Shown one piece after another: positions 22,131-34,199 of a stretch of DNA of 64,000 nucleotides (positions are counted from its first letter, which is position 1; the number at the start of each line of letters is the position of its first letter). This DNA is from Cristatella mucedo (lineage: Eukaryota > Bryozoa > Phylactolaemata > Cristatellidae): NCBI GenBank assembly GCA_009760855.2, contig WPIO01000020.1, positions 2,328,001-2,392,000 of the forward strand. The letters are read 5' to 3'. The notes under the pieces were generated by a model, which made no database searches, was not told the DNA's origin, and saw only the letters and a program-made list of their open reading frames with translations. A program made the position numbers and the translations under genes.

Positions 22131-22620
22131 GTAATATATCTCCGTCTGTAACTCCATAAAGCCACAAAGACTAGGCGAGTGTTAAGCAGGAGAGTTTTGT
22201 ATCGAGCACTCGCAGCCTAAGCGGCTTTCGGTATGCATTCGGTAGTCAACAGACTTCGTCTCACGCAACTAAGAGAAAGTGGGAAGCATAGCAGAGTCAG
22301 AAGAACAGTTGAGGTAGTGAGTAGCATGGAAGTAGCAGCTCAGGACCGCTGAAAAGGATGAGCCATAATCGGCAGGAGGAGAGCAGTTGTCGTTTCGTAA
22401 GAATTGTGGAAGCGAGTTCCACAGCCTAGGACCAGCAGAGCTAAAGCTTCTGTCGCCGACGGTCTTTAAGCAGAGGAATGGAACAGCTAATTTCTTGTCC
22501 ATACAGGACCTGAGGGTGCGAAGAGACTGAAACTGGTGCAGCAGTTCAGCTAGGTGTGGAGGAGCCAAGCCGTGGTGGGCCTTGTGGGTCAGCGTAAAAA
22601 AATCCATAAGACTTGAAAAG
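22131..22620 (-). mobile_element. LINE-B 3' fragment
   Basis: Minus-strand LINE-B end with the C-terminal motif set 'LTHKAHHGLAPPHLAELLHQ' and 'PRLWNSLPQFLRND' (frame 22269-22631) and the family's 3' terminus near 22137. Truncated at about 22595, where the flank differs from other copies. Confidence 0.8.
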
Positions 22621-23894
22621 CCCGAGGTCACTGTGCCGGAAGTTCAGATGAGCATTAGAGTTTTCATGCAATAACAAACGCAATGACCGGGCGGACTGAA
22701 GACGTTCGAAATGGCAAAGTTGGTTAATGAGATCATCAAGGGGTGAGGCGAGCTACTGAAGGAATGCCAGTGGTGCGACCAGCATTCAACACTGTGGCCA
22801 AGGTCCACCTAGTTGATGCAATATGACTGCTGGTGGAAACATCGGTGAACCGGGTGGCATGCAAAGGTCCACGTGCAACGCAGCTGGGTAAAGTCTCACT
22901 ACAAGTGGAGAAAACCCGTCAAAGATATGTAAAGCTTACCAGCAGGACTCCTTGGCCAGCAGGACGTCTTTCCTCCAAGGGAGGAACTGACGTACTGAAG
23001 TACGAATAGACGTACTTTTTTCCACCAACCAAACTTCCTTGACTCACTACTCCTCCCCACCGAGCAGAGCAGCTCACACTCAGCAACACCTGGCTGGCAC
23101 ACGATCGCTTGGCAGTTGATTAACCGACCCACACCGGATATCACGACGCTAAGGCAGATTCATGCCACCATTCTCTCACACCGAGGCTACATTTCTACGC
23201 CCAACTCAGACAGATTTCTCGCTTTTCTATTCTCATAATTTCCATCATCTTTTGTGATGCTTTTCTACCAATCTCACCATCATATTCTCTACCAATCTCA
23301 CAATCATACCACCTCCTCGACCAATCTACTCTCTCTCGATTTCAGCATCCTTGCTCAACCTTACTAAACTGCAGCTCTTTTCTGAAGCCAGAGCAATAGG
23401 GCCAAAGCATGCAGGCTGGAGGTCTGACAATCTCATCCAGTCGATGGTGGCAAAGATACTTACGAGCAACTCACACAGAGTCTGTCAGCAGAATGAGCAC
23501 CTGCTCACTGCTGACCGGCAGTCTACAGTCGTGGGAACATCCAGTTCACTACTGCCTCTCTTCTACCCTCCTCTACTCGACCTCTCATATCTCTCTCTCT
23601 CCACCTCTCTCTCTTTTTTGTCTCTACCTCTCTCTCTCTCTTTTCTGTCTCAATCTCTCTCTCTCTTTTCTGTCTCAATCTCTCTCTTCTCTGTTTCCAT
23701 CTCTTGTACAGCCATCTCAAAGAGGCCTGTGCTATGTCGCCTGCTTTCCACATTCTAGTTTGGGGTAGATAAAAGGTACAACGGCTCCACGTCTTTAGAC
23801 GATGCTTTGCTCTCGTTGCCATTCATGCCCGCAGAGGCAACACTGAGTACTTCGGTCTTTACTAACATGAGTTCATATCTTGCAGAAACCGGAA
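22621..23894. other. Unassigned region with CT-rich tract
   Basis: No gene recognised. Imperfect (CT)n with interspersed 'tctctttt' and 'tctgtctcaat' words runs from about 23582 to 23702. The leucine/serine-rich frames over it are repeat artefacts. Confidence 0.45.
23582..23702 (+). repeat. CT-rich tract
   Basis: Imperfect (CT)n with a loose 27-30-bp higher-order unit ('ctctctctcttttctgtctcaat' repeated). Confidence 0.85.
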
Positions 23895-24330
23895 TAATAA
23901 TAAGACATTTGTACAGCCCCCTCAGAAAACTAAATTTATTTCTAGGCACTAGATATACATTTGATGGGAGTATATCAATGTGGTTTGTTATAACAGGCAG
24001 AGCATCAGCATGCATAAACATATAAAGTACAAATTCACACGGACCTAGCAAATGCTGTGAGGAACAGATGCATTTTAGCTTCTGCATAAATGTCGTGATG
24101 TCACTCAGAAGTGAGCTCCAGGCTTTGGGAGTTTGAGGCTTTGAGCTAAAAGGCTCAAGTCAGAAGAGCAGCTAATATGATGCCTGAAGCAGCAAGACTT
24201 AGTTTTGTTTAACGCCGGAGCATGAAGAGAATGAACGGTCCTATAACTTAAGGGACAAGACCTCGAAGTCGATCGCTGCTTGATGGAAGTCAACGTAGGT
24301 CGGTGAGAGTAGGTCGGTGTACTGGAAGCC
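23895..24330 (-). mobile_element. Old, diverged LINE-A 3' fragment
   Basis: A degenerate version of the LINE-A 3' half on the minus strand: 'ggaataataataagacatttgtacagccccctcagaaaactaaatttatttctaggca' (tail and terminal block), then 3' UTR words and remnants of the C-terminal domain ('ctccaggctttgggag'). It is clearly more diverged than the other copies, so probably older. Confidence 0.65.
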
Positions 24331-25256
24331 CCACAAATGTCAACTTATTCTCTTAGGAAATCCTAAATGCAGCTGCATTTCGGTGAACTCATTTTGACAA
24401 TCAGTGATTGGATAGTAATATGTTCGTCCAGTGTGTATCGCCCTTGATGAGATTAGTAAAATAAGCAATGCACTAGACCTATTGAAGAGCTGCAACAGCT
24501 TTTAATAAATCAGTAGGCAATACAAAGCAACAATAAAAGAACCGTTCATCTTGCTGTCATTTGAAGACCGTTGGCGACAGACATGTCTGTTTCGAGAGAA
24601 CTGAACAAGGCAACTCACTTCAATAGATCTTGCAAGAATAAGGCTTTTGCTGTCATGTTATTTGCTCGGGTTACTTTTGGCTTCGTTTCTTCTTTCTTTC
24701 CAATTCACTGCCATTAGAGCTTTTGAGAGAACAGACTGATAAAGTCACAGACTAACAGTTGATTGAGAAAATCTTTCCTGTATACATGCATGTATGTATA
24801 TGTGTAGGATGACCAAATCACTGTTAGTAGGTCCAGAAGGCCACGGGATTCCTAGACAGGTTTTCCATTGGGGGGTTTAAGATAGAATGCCAAGCAGTTT
24901 TAGTGCCCAGGGCTAGAATGCAACCTTCACGATGGGTGTAGCTGAAGTTGGAGAAATGTATACAATGCCAACAGCCAATAAACTGATTCTCCAACAACAC
25001 CAGCAGGCACCACATGCTGAAGATGCCGGTTAGCTTGCAAAGCCCTAGAAAGAACTACAAGCATGCTAATGTCACTAAAGAAGTAATTTTTTTTTCAAAT
25101 CTGATAATAGTCAGGGTCCGGGAGCAGGGATGCCAAATGATGACAAACTAAAAACTGTAACAGTAAAGAAGGCTTCAACAAACCAAAAAACAAATAAGAG
25201 TATTGCTGAGGTCACCAAACTCATTAGCTCATCAACTATTTTCTGCTCCATTCAAT
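24331..25256. other. Region downstream of Poc1
   Basis: AT-rich; no gene or named repeat recognised. It lies beyond the candidate polyadenylation signal of Poc1. Confidence 0.4.
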
Positions 25257-25262
25257 TTTATT
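25257..25262 (-). promoter_or_regulatory. Candidate Poc1 polyadenylation signal
   Basis: AATAAA on the minus strand, about 260 nt downstream of the Poc1 stop codon. It is the canonical hexamer in an AT-rich stretch. No transcript evidence, so position-based only. Confidence 0.35.
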
Positions 25263-25523
25263 TCAACATAATTATTCCCAAAATTATAAAATTAACTGCC
25301 CTTGACAATTAAGCAACAAAATCTTAAAAAATGCCATTTTGGCTAGTCGTTTGGAGTCCGAGGGTAATTTCATTTAGCAGAAACAGTCTTTGGGTTATAT
25401 CCAAAAAAGTTTTAGGATCAATTGAATAACGAGATCAACTATGGACATAGTCAGAAACAAAGTAGCAAGCCCTTGTAGATATACAATCAGCAATATTTGC
25501 AAGAGATTTACCTTGCAGCAAGT

Positions 25524-25628
25524 TCACTGCACTGGTCTTATCTGCAGCCTTATTTTCTGCTGGTTGTCTAAGCACAGTCGGAGCTTGTCTTCTGTCATTG
25601 TCAGACGCTGCTCAAGTATGGACACGGT
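25524..25628 (-). CDS. POC1: Poc1 exon 13 (last)
   Basis: Residues 464-497 and TGA stop. Second half of the POC1 coiled coil, '[20 protein letters not shown]', followed by 'DNQQKI' and a short tail RLQIRPVQ. Acceptor TTATAG. Intron 12 is only 105 bp. Confidence 0.94.
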   Translation of the reverse strand, partial: TVSILEQRLTMTEDKLRLCLDNQQKIRLQIRPVQ

Positions 25629-28600
25629 CTATAACGAGCAAGAGTGAAGCGATCGGTTTGTTATCGATGCCTGGGCATATATCAACATTCACAATGACCT
25701 GTCTCTCTGAAGAGTATGCCACATTATTCTCACCTGGGTGATTATATCAAGCTGATTGACAATGTGTTCCAAAGTAGCAGCCAGCTGTGGTGGCATGGTC
25801 TGTGCTTGCAACGATTGTGTCAAAACAGTTGGCAAAATGCCTGCCGGTGGACTACCGCTTTCACCTCGTACTGCACGATCGGCTGACGTTAGCTCAAGAT
25901 CACTCAGAGATGGTGCACCGACATCTTGTCCCCCTGATCCGGCTCGCTACAGAAGCCATTGCAACAATCACAATCTCTCGTTAGATATCTCTGTATTTAC
26001 TTTCGACCTTAGCACTGACAGCAGCTGGCTCAAAAGCAACGGCTAGCCTGCCTGTAGCCCAGGGGACCCCCTCAAGGGCTGCTCCAGCACTGGCACATCA
26101 ATGGAGAAGGCATCACATAAAAAGGATTCAATCCTTTTTAGGACTGAGTCCTAAAAAGATGAAACGGTTTGGCATACACAGGCAAAAGTCCTACATAGCC
26201 AGGCTATCCTTGCCGGGCAGGTACAGTCAAGTTGCTCAGTATTGGCATTTGCTTTGGCACGCCTACTCAGCCATCAGTTGGAGCATGTAGGAATCACTAG
26301 AGAGTCCTCAGCAGCAGTGGCTGCAACGACAGCATTCTACTCGATATCATCAAGCTCTACTCGCTCGCCACTTCAACAGCATCTATCGACAATTGACATC
26401 CCACTTCAACCGAAAGGACAAACTGATAAAGAGTGGCTATTTGGGCACCACTTCAATCCCGCAAGGTTTATACTCGAAGCCTGCAGGCTGCTACTGAGAA
26501 GCTAGTTGGTGGGATACGATTGGGCAAAGACTGGATGAACGAGGTGTGTTAGGTCGGAATGCAAAATGAACTCACTTTGTCCATCAAGCATGGCTCGTTT
26601 GGAGTGGGCTATTGCAAGAGCACACCAGACTCATAAAGACTGGAGCAAAATCAAATGGGGTGATTAGAGTGCATTACATATATATTTTACACATTTATGC
26701 ATTTGAAGAGACTTTTTTATACTGAAAATGCATGCAGTTCACTTTCATGTGGCAGTGTAGCTTCATTTTCGTAAAAATGATTATACTTTCATTAAAACTT
26801 TGCTTACATATTGTGTAAGCTTATTTCATATTGTTAACGTGATTACAGCAGCTTGAAGCAGCATTTTTCAGAATCAGAATCAGAAAGGTTGGGCCGAGCC
26901 GACACGTTGGCGCTTGAGTGTAGACGATGTGGCTGACGATGATTTACAAACAAATGCAAGCTACAGCACCTACGTGTTCCAATCTGCACATGATTCCTTA
27001 GAAATTACACTTTCATATACCAGTAGCAAAATTCTAAACTTACACAAATAAGCCAATCATATGGCTTTGCAATATCAGCTTGCCACTGATGGAGCCCTGT
27101 CACAGGCCATATTTTACAAAAGAAACAGATATAGTCAAATTACTTAGTCAATAAATCTAAGATAAGGAACTAATGAAAAGAAGATATTCACCAAGCTTAG
27201 GAGTTGTGCTCTGGCTCAAACTGCTATGCATACACAACATGCTACTACAATTTTTAAAATTGACACTGATCATAGATGAACAATTCCAATAACTGCCTAC
27301 AAGCCTGCAGGCCATCTAGGCGATTGCCATCACGAAATATCGGAATTAGAAGAAATAAACAAAAAAGGTACTTTATAAACTTAACCCTCCTTCCCCGACT
27401 GCAGAGTGGAGGTAAGCCAAAGTGATATTTTACACTTCCTTCAAAGTGACACCTGCATTGAAACAAATGCTCAACCACCATACCAAACACGATTCAAAGA
27501 ATCAGCCAGCACGTTAAAAAGTGAGCATGTTTACAGACACCCGTTTTTTTCATGCAATTAATAATAATAATAATAATAATATTGCACTTGATAAAGCGCC
27601 CCCAGAGAACTTAATCTCTTTCTAGGCGCTTTACATTTGCTGCAAAGTGATACGCAATAGAATAGTAAGTAAAATCACGCTTGAAAAACAAACAAAATGA
27701 ATAACATGGTTAGGGGTTACATGCACTGGGTCAGCATGCAAATGTGGTTAGTGGCAGCATGCACAGTGTCAGCACGCATAAGCACATCGAGGACGAATCA
27801 CAAGGACCCACTAAATGCTGTCCTAAATAGGTATGTTTTTAAGTTTCTTTTAAATGTGGTCAGGTCAGGGGATGTTCTGATGCAGGTCGGGAGGGAGTTC
27901 CAGGCTGTGGGAGCATACGAGCTAAATGCACGGTCTCCAAAGGATTTAAGGTTTGTACGAGGTATTTCTAGACTGTTGGATTCCGAAAAGCGAGTGGTAC
28001 GATGCTTTGCCTGATGGGGTAGTATATCTGAAAGATAGGCTGGAGCCATAGAATGAAGAGACCTAAAAGTGAGCGACAAAACCTTGAAGTCAATCCGTTG
28101 CTTGACTGGTTACCAGTGCAGGTCGGCGAGAAGTGGAGTAATGTGGCAACTGCGACGCTCACGACAGACAAGCCTAGCTGCAGAGTTTTGCACCAGCTGC
28201 AATCGCCTGATCGCACATGCTGGTAGGCCAGTAAGCAGTGAGTTGCAGAAGTCGAGACGAGATGTCACGAATGCATGGACCAACTTGGACGTGGTATCCT
28301 TATCTAAACAAGCCCTAATTTTAGCAATGTTATGAAGCTGAAAATAGGCTGATTTGACTGTGGAGCTGATATGGTCGTCTAACGAGAGGTCGCTTTGGAA
28401 TATGACACCTAGATTTCGAGCTGATGCAACTGAAGATATGCTGGCAGAGCCAATTTTGAAAGTCGGCCTTTCCAATTTCTGAATAACACTAGGTTTGCCC
28501 ATAACTAGTAAGTTAGTTTTATCATCGTTTAGTTTTAGAAAATTTGCTGCCATCCATGATCGGATGTCATCAATGCATGCAGCAAGTGAGTTGAGAGAAT

Positions 28601-28950
28601 TTGAGGTGCTCGAAGGCTGGGAGGGATCAAAGCAAAGGTACAACTGAGTGTCATCCGCATAGAAGTGAAAGCCTAGATTGTGCTTGGCAATCACATCAGC
28701 GAGAGGGAGAGTATAAACGGTGAAAAGGACCGGACCTAGCACAGAGCCCTGAGGTACTCCATATTTTAGAGGTACTTCAGATGATCTTTGTCCATTCACG
28801 TCAACACTCTGGAGTCTATTGATACTAACACACTAATGTGTAGTCAGCATGACTATGTTCAACTTTCTCGCTAGATGGAATCATTCTATACGCACAGTTC
28901 AGACAAGTAAACAATCATGCACACACACACACACACACACATACACGAAT

Positions 28951-29014
<64 letters not shown>

Positions 29015-32000
29015 ATGCACACATGCACTTAAGCACACATGCACCCACACAGACACACACATACACGAACACACACACACGTGATCAGCCACAGATCCAC
29101 TGATGAAAAATATCGGCAAGATCACTCACAGATGACAGTATGTGTGTCAGTGAGTGGGTAGGAGGAAACAGTCGTTTTCAACAACGAACACCGTGCAGAT
29201 ACATAAAAAGATAGTTACTTTTGGCTTGGAGAACAGAGCCGGCCCAACATCCACAATCCCAGTCAGCTCATCGTCCATGTCTTTTAGCTGCTGATTAGCA
29301 TTCAGCTGCAATCAAAGCCAAAGAGACTTCAGGGTTTAAGCAATACACAGTACGCTGTGCTTTTGCATTCTTCACTCTAGTTTGAATGGTGACTTTGATA
29401 AGCCTCACAGCAAGTTACATAGGTATACCGAATTATGCCTGATCAGTAGGTAAGGTAAGCACTTTGAAGTGAGAAAACATGCCAAAACAACACTACTAGA
29501 CTTCTAAAGATGCAGTAGCTAAGAAAGCTGACAGCACGACTATTAGTCTGAGAGCTTATTTTATTTCATAGTCTTACTGCTGCTTCTAACAAAGCTCACA
29601 AGCAGCACTGGTAGGTAATAGCATCGACAAAGATCATACCTTGACAGGCGTCCGCCTGAATGGCTGTGGCTTTCGCGAGCGATCTGCTGTTTCCTCGGAG
29701 CTGGAGTTCAGCTCACCCTCCACATTTCCTGTGGCCGATGACACATGCTGCTTTCGGCTTCGAGACAAAACAGGTGGACCCTGAGCAAGGCTGCTGTAAG
29801 ACTCCTTCACAAAATCAGCTTTATCAAAATTGGTGTGCCATACGAGTACCTGCAGCATCGCCATATAAGCATTCATGTATCCTCGCCCAAAGACATTCAT
29901 AGGTCGGTGCAATGATAAAAATAAATGGGAATTGCTCATTAATTTACACAGCCAGTGCAATTTCTTTTAATAATAATAACAATAATAATAACATTAATAA
30001 TGTACTTGATAAAGCGCCCTCAGAGAACTTAATCTCTCTCTAGGCGCTTTACATTTGCTGCAAAGGGAAATGCAATTGAATGGTGAGTAATATCATGTTT
30101 GATAAGCAAACGAAATGAATAACATGGTTAGCGGTGACATGCACAGGGTCAGCATGCAAATGTGGTTAGTGGCAGCATGCACAGTGTCAGCATGCATAAG
30201 CACATCGAGGACGAATCACAGGGACCAACTAAATGCTGTCCTAAATAGGTGTTTTTAAGTTCTTTTTAAATGTGGTCAGGTCAGGGGATGTTCTGACGCA
30301 GGTCGGGAGGGAGTTCCAGGCTTTGGGAGCATACGAACTAAATGCATGGTCTCCAAAGAATTTGAGGTTTGTACGAGGTATTCGTAGACTGTTGGATTCC
30401 GAAAAGCGGGTGGTACGATGCTTGGCCTGATGGGGGAGTATATCTGAGAGATATGCTGGAGCCAAAGAATGAAGTGACCTAAAAGTGAGCGACAAAACCT
30501 TGAAGTCAATCCGTTGCTTGACTGGTAGCCAGTGCAGGTCGGTGAGAAGTGGTGTAATGTGGCAACCGCAATGCTCACGACAGACAAGCCTAGCTGCTGA
30601 GTTTTGCACCAGCTGCAATCGCCTGATCGCACATGCTGGTAGGCCAGTAAGCAGTGAGTTGCAGAAGTCGAGACAGGATGTCATGAATGCATGGACAAAC
30701 TTGGACGTGGTATCCTTATCTAAACAGGCCCGAATTTTAGCAATGTTATGAAGCTGAAAATAGGCAGATTTGACTGTGGAGCTGATATGGTCGTCTAACG
30801 AGAGGTCGCTTTGGAATATGACACCTAGATTTCGAGCTGATTCAACAAGAGATATCCTGGCAGAGCCGATTTTGAGTGTCAGCCTTTCCAATTTGTGAAT
30901 CACACTGGGTTCGCCCATAACAAGTAAGTTAGTTTTATCATCGTTTAGTTTTAGAAAATTTGCTGCCATCCATGAGCGGATGTCATCAATACATGCGGCA
31001 AGTGAGTTGAGAGAATTTGAGGTGCTCGAAGGCTGGAAGGGATCAAAGCAAAGGTACAACTGAGTGTCATCCGCATAGAAGTGAAAGCCTAGATTGTGCT
31101 TGGCAATCACATCAGCAAGAGGCAGAGTATAAACCGTGAAAAGAACCGGACCTAGCACGGAGCCCTGAAGTACCCCATATTTCAGAGGTACCTCAGATGA
31201 TCTTTGTCCATTCACGTCAATACTCTGGAGTCTCCCACTGAGATAGGACCTGAACCACTGCAGAGCAGTGCCAGTCATGCCCAGGCGAGATGAGAGGCAC
31301 TCTAGAAGACTTTCTGATCGATAGCATCAAAAGCTGCCGAAAGATCGAGAAAAACAAGCAGCTACACTCTACCCATGTCTGTATTCCTAAGTAGGTCGTT
31401 GTATACCCTAAGCAATGCTGACTCTGTGTTTACGACTCGGTTTAACATTGCACACAATGCAAAGCATCACATTTGATGCATATACTAAAAAAAGGTAAGC
31501 TGATCAAAGAGCCTCATTTTATATAGCAGCAAAAGAGCCTTAAAGCTAACGTCATCACTTGCTGGCGGCAATAAAGAATTGCCTGCTTCAGGACTCGAAC
31601 TCATAAATAACCAGGGTCACAAAGTGCGAGCACAATGCCCCTAGGCTAAGAGACAAGTGCACATTACAGCAGATGATAATACAACATTCAGTGAACTAAA
31701 ACGACAGCTATCTTATCACCATCTGAAAGGTAGGTGCTCGTTTGCAATTAGTGCTACTTCCGCCCACTGTAAGGGGCTTGAATGACAAGTACAGCTAAGT
31801 GTCATCGGCACATAAGTGATACAGACTCCTCAATCTATTTTCTCCGGTGGGCCTGTGTAAATAAAGAAGATTAGCGATCGATCGAAAACATTTTGGGATT
31901 TCACAGGTGACATGTCTTCTGGATAAAACTTGACAGCAACACGACAAGTACTAAATATGACGGGGACAGGTATGATTTGGATCATATCGGCGCCTCATCA

Positions 32001-33594
32001 GCCATCAGACCAGGCGTTGCTCTCGAGCCTGTTTACCTGCTCGTCCGAGCCACCTGACGCAAAGTATTCACCATTTTGGGAAAACCTCACGGCAGTCACC
32101 GGTCCCTGCAAGAGAAAAAGCTAAGCTTGGCCCACAGCAGTAGCCGGTTTGCACTTGCAAACACAGGGCCCTCTAAACGTGATATACGATATACGATAAT
32201 GAGTTCACTTAACTGACCTTGCACTCAGTATCTACCTAATCATCCATCAAACAGGAATACTTAGAGCCTGGAGGTAGCAGTCAGCTGACACCAGCAGACG
32301 ATGTACCAACCTGGTGACCGTGAAGAGTGTAGAATAGTCTGCCTTCCAGAAGATCGAACACTTTTAGTGTGCTATCGTCCGAGCAGCTGATCAGGTAATT
32401 ACCACTGCTGTGGAACGACACGTCGTTAACAGGACCACTGTGTGCTGCAATATATAAAGGGCTCGACATGGTGGTAACAAAACTCAAGCCCTACCCCACA
32501 GCTCAGCCAGATCACGCACCATCAATTAGCGCCAAATGGCATGCTACATGATGACACTGAAACCGGAAGCACTCATTTGAATCACTCAGTGAGATCGCGA
32601 CGATACCCCCAACCCCGGCATTAACTAGCAAATTAATTCTCGGCAATAACAAGCAATCAAGAATCGCAGCTCAGCAATGCCTACACGACTTTCGAGTACT
32701 CCTGATGCAGCTCTTTAGCAATGGCGAGGGGGGGAGGGTTTATCTGCATATTTTCAGCTATTTCCAGCGGTGGAGCTGCATCGGCACTACCAAGGCAGCC
32801 ATCAGCAGCCGAGGGACATTCGATTTCGAGACGTGTACCTCGATTGTACGTCGGCTACCGACTCTCTAGCCCTACTTCTTTTGCTCAACTGCCCACTGGC
32901 GGCCGATGAATGCATGCCTACGACGCAATGTAGCGTGCTCCTTTGCGCCATCGAACAGGATCATCAAACAGGTCGTCAAACGTTCACCAGGTTGTGCAGG
33001 GATCGACTGTGCCCAAGAAGGCCACCGATAGCCGAGTGCACTTCGTACAGAATAGAATACTTGTTCACCATTTACCATTTTGTTTCGAACATGCCACGGT
33101 GTCACTGTAAGCCTGAGCATGCCTGTAGCACGCATGACACGTGACACGGTCTTCCCGGACACTCGCTCACACGGGAAGCTGGCTGCTTTTTCGCCTCTGA
33201 ATGGCATTAGTGTCGGCTGGTTACTAGAGCGTAGGCACTGCTAGCAGCAGCAGCCGGCACCATCGCATTTGCCCCGTGATACTAGCAGCATTCAAGCAGC
33301 CGCCGGATAAAAGCAGTAGGCTCAGAAACACAAAAATCACTTGCTCAGCGCTCACCCGTGTAGTGCTGTATTAGCTTATGCATTCTAATGTCCCACACCT
33401 TCACCGTGTTGTCTGCACCGGCAGCAGCTATGCAAGTTCCACTCGGATGAAATGCTACCTTGTTACAATGCCTAAAAGAGACGAAGGCTGTCACCACTCT
33501 TCATTGGACCTGACAAGCTGCTTTGAGTAGCCAGAAGAATTTCAACTTAATTGCTTAATCGGAGAACAGCCAAAAGAATGTAGCTTGCAGAGAC

Positions 33595-33667
<73 letters not shown>

Positions 33668-33698
33668 TATGCACAGACAGATAAATAGGGAGAAAGAC

Positions 33699-33739
<41 letters not shown>

Positions 33740-33758
33740 CACACACAGACAGATAAAC

Positions 33759-33808
<50 letters not shown>

Positions 33809-34161
33809 GGGAGGGAGAGAGAGAGAAAGAATCAGAGAGCAAGCGATATGCGGCAATCATCATATAGCATGCGATCGGAACAAAGTACTCACGCTCCGTG
33901 CTCGAAGAACGTATGCACGCACTCGTGGCTCGATTTGTCCCACACTTTAACCGTTTTGTCATCGCTGGCTGAGACGATGAGCCGTGCATCTGGCGAGAAG
34001 CGTACGCAGCGCACCCAGTTCATGTGCTGGTTCAAGGAGAACTGAAACTTCTGCCTGTGCGTCGACCATACCTAGCACGAATCAGCAAGCAGCAGCTGTT
34101 AACACGTTGACCGCTCGGCTGCGAAGTGGCAACGCTGTTCGGCAAACAAGCCGAATGGACA

Positions 34162-34199
<38 letters not shown>

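Noticed and set aside
7536-28817. Segmental duplication as the cause of the near-identical copies at 7.5 and 27.6 kb
   Set aside because: Flanks on both sides differ and the 5' end points differ, which fits independent retroposition better.
28849-29125. His/Thr and Cys/Val repeat frames
   Set aside because: Translations of the compound (CA)n microsatellite.
33542-33989. Leu/Ser-rich and Arg/Glu-rich frames
   Set aside because: Translations of the (GA)n tract inside Poc1 intron 6.
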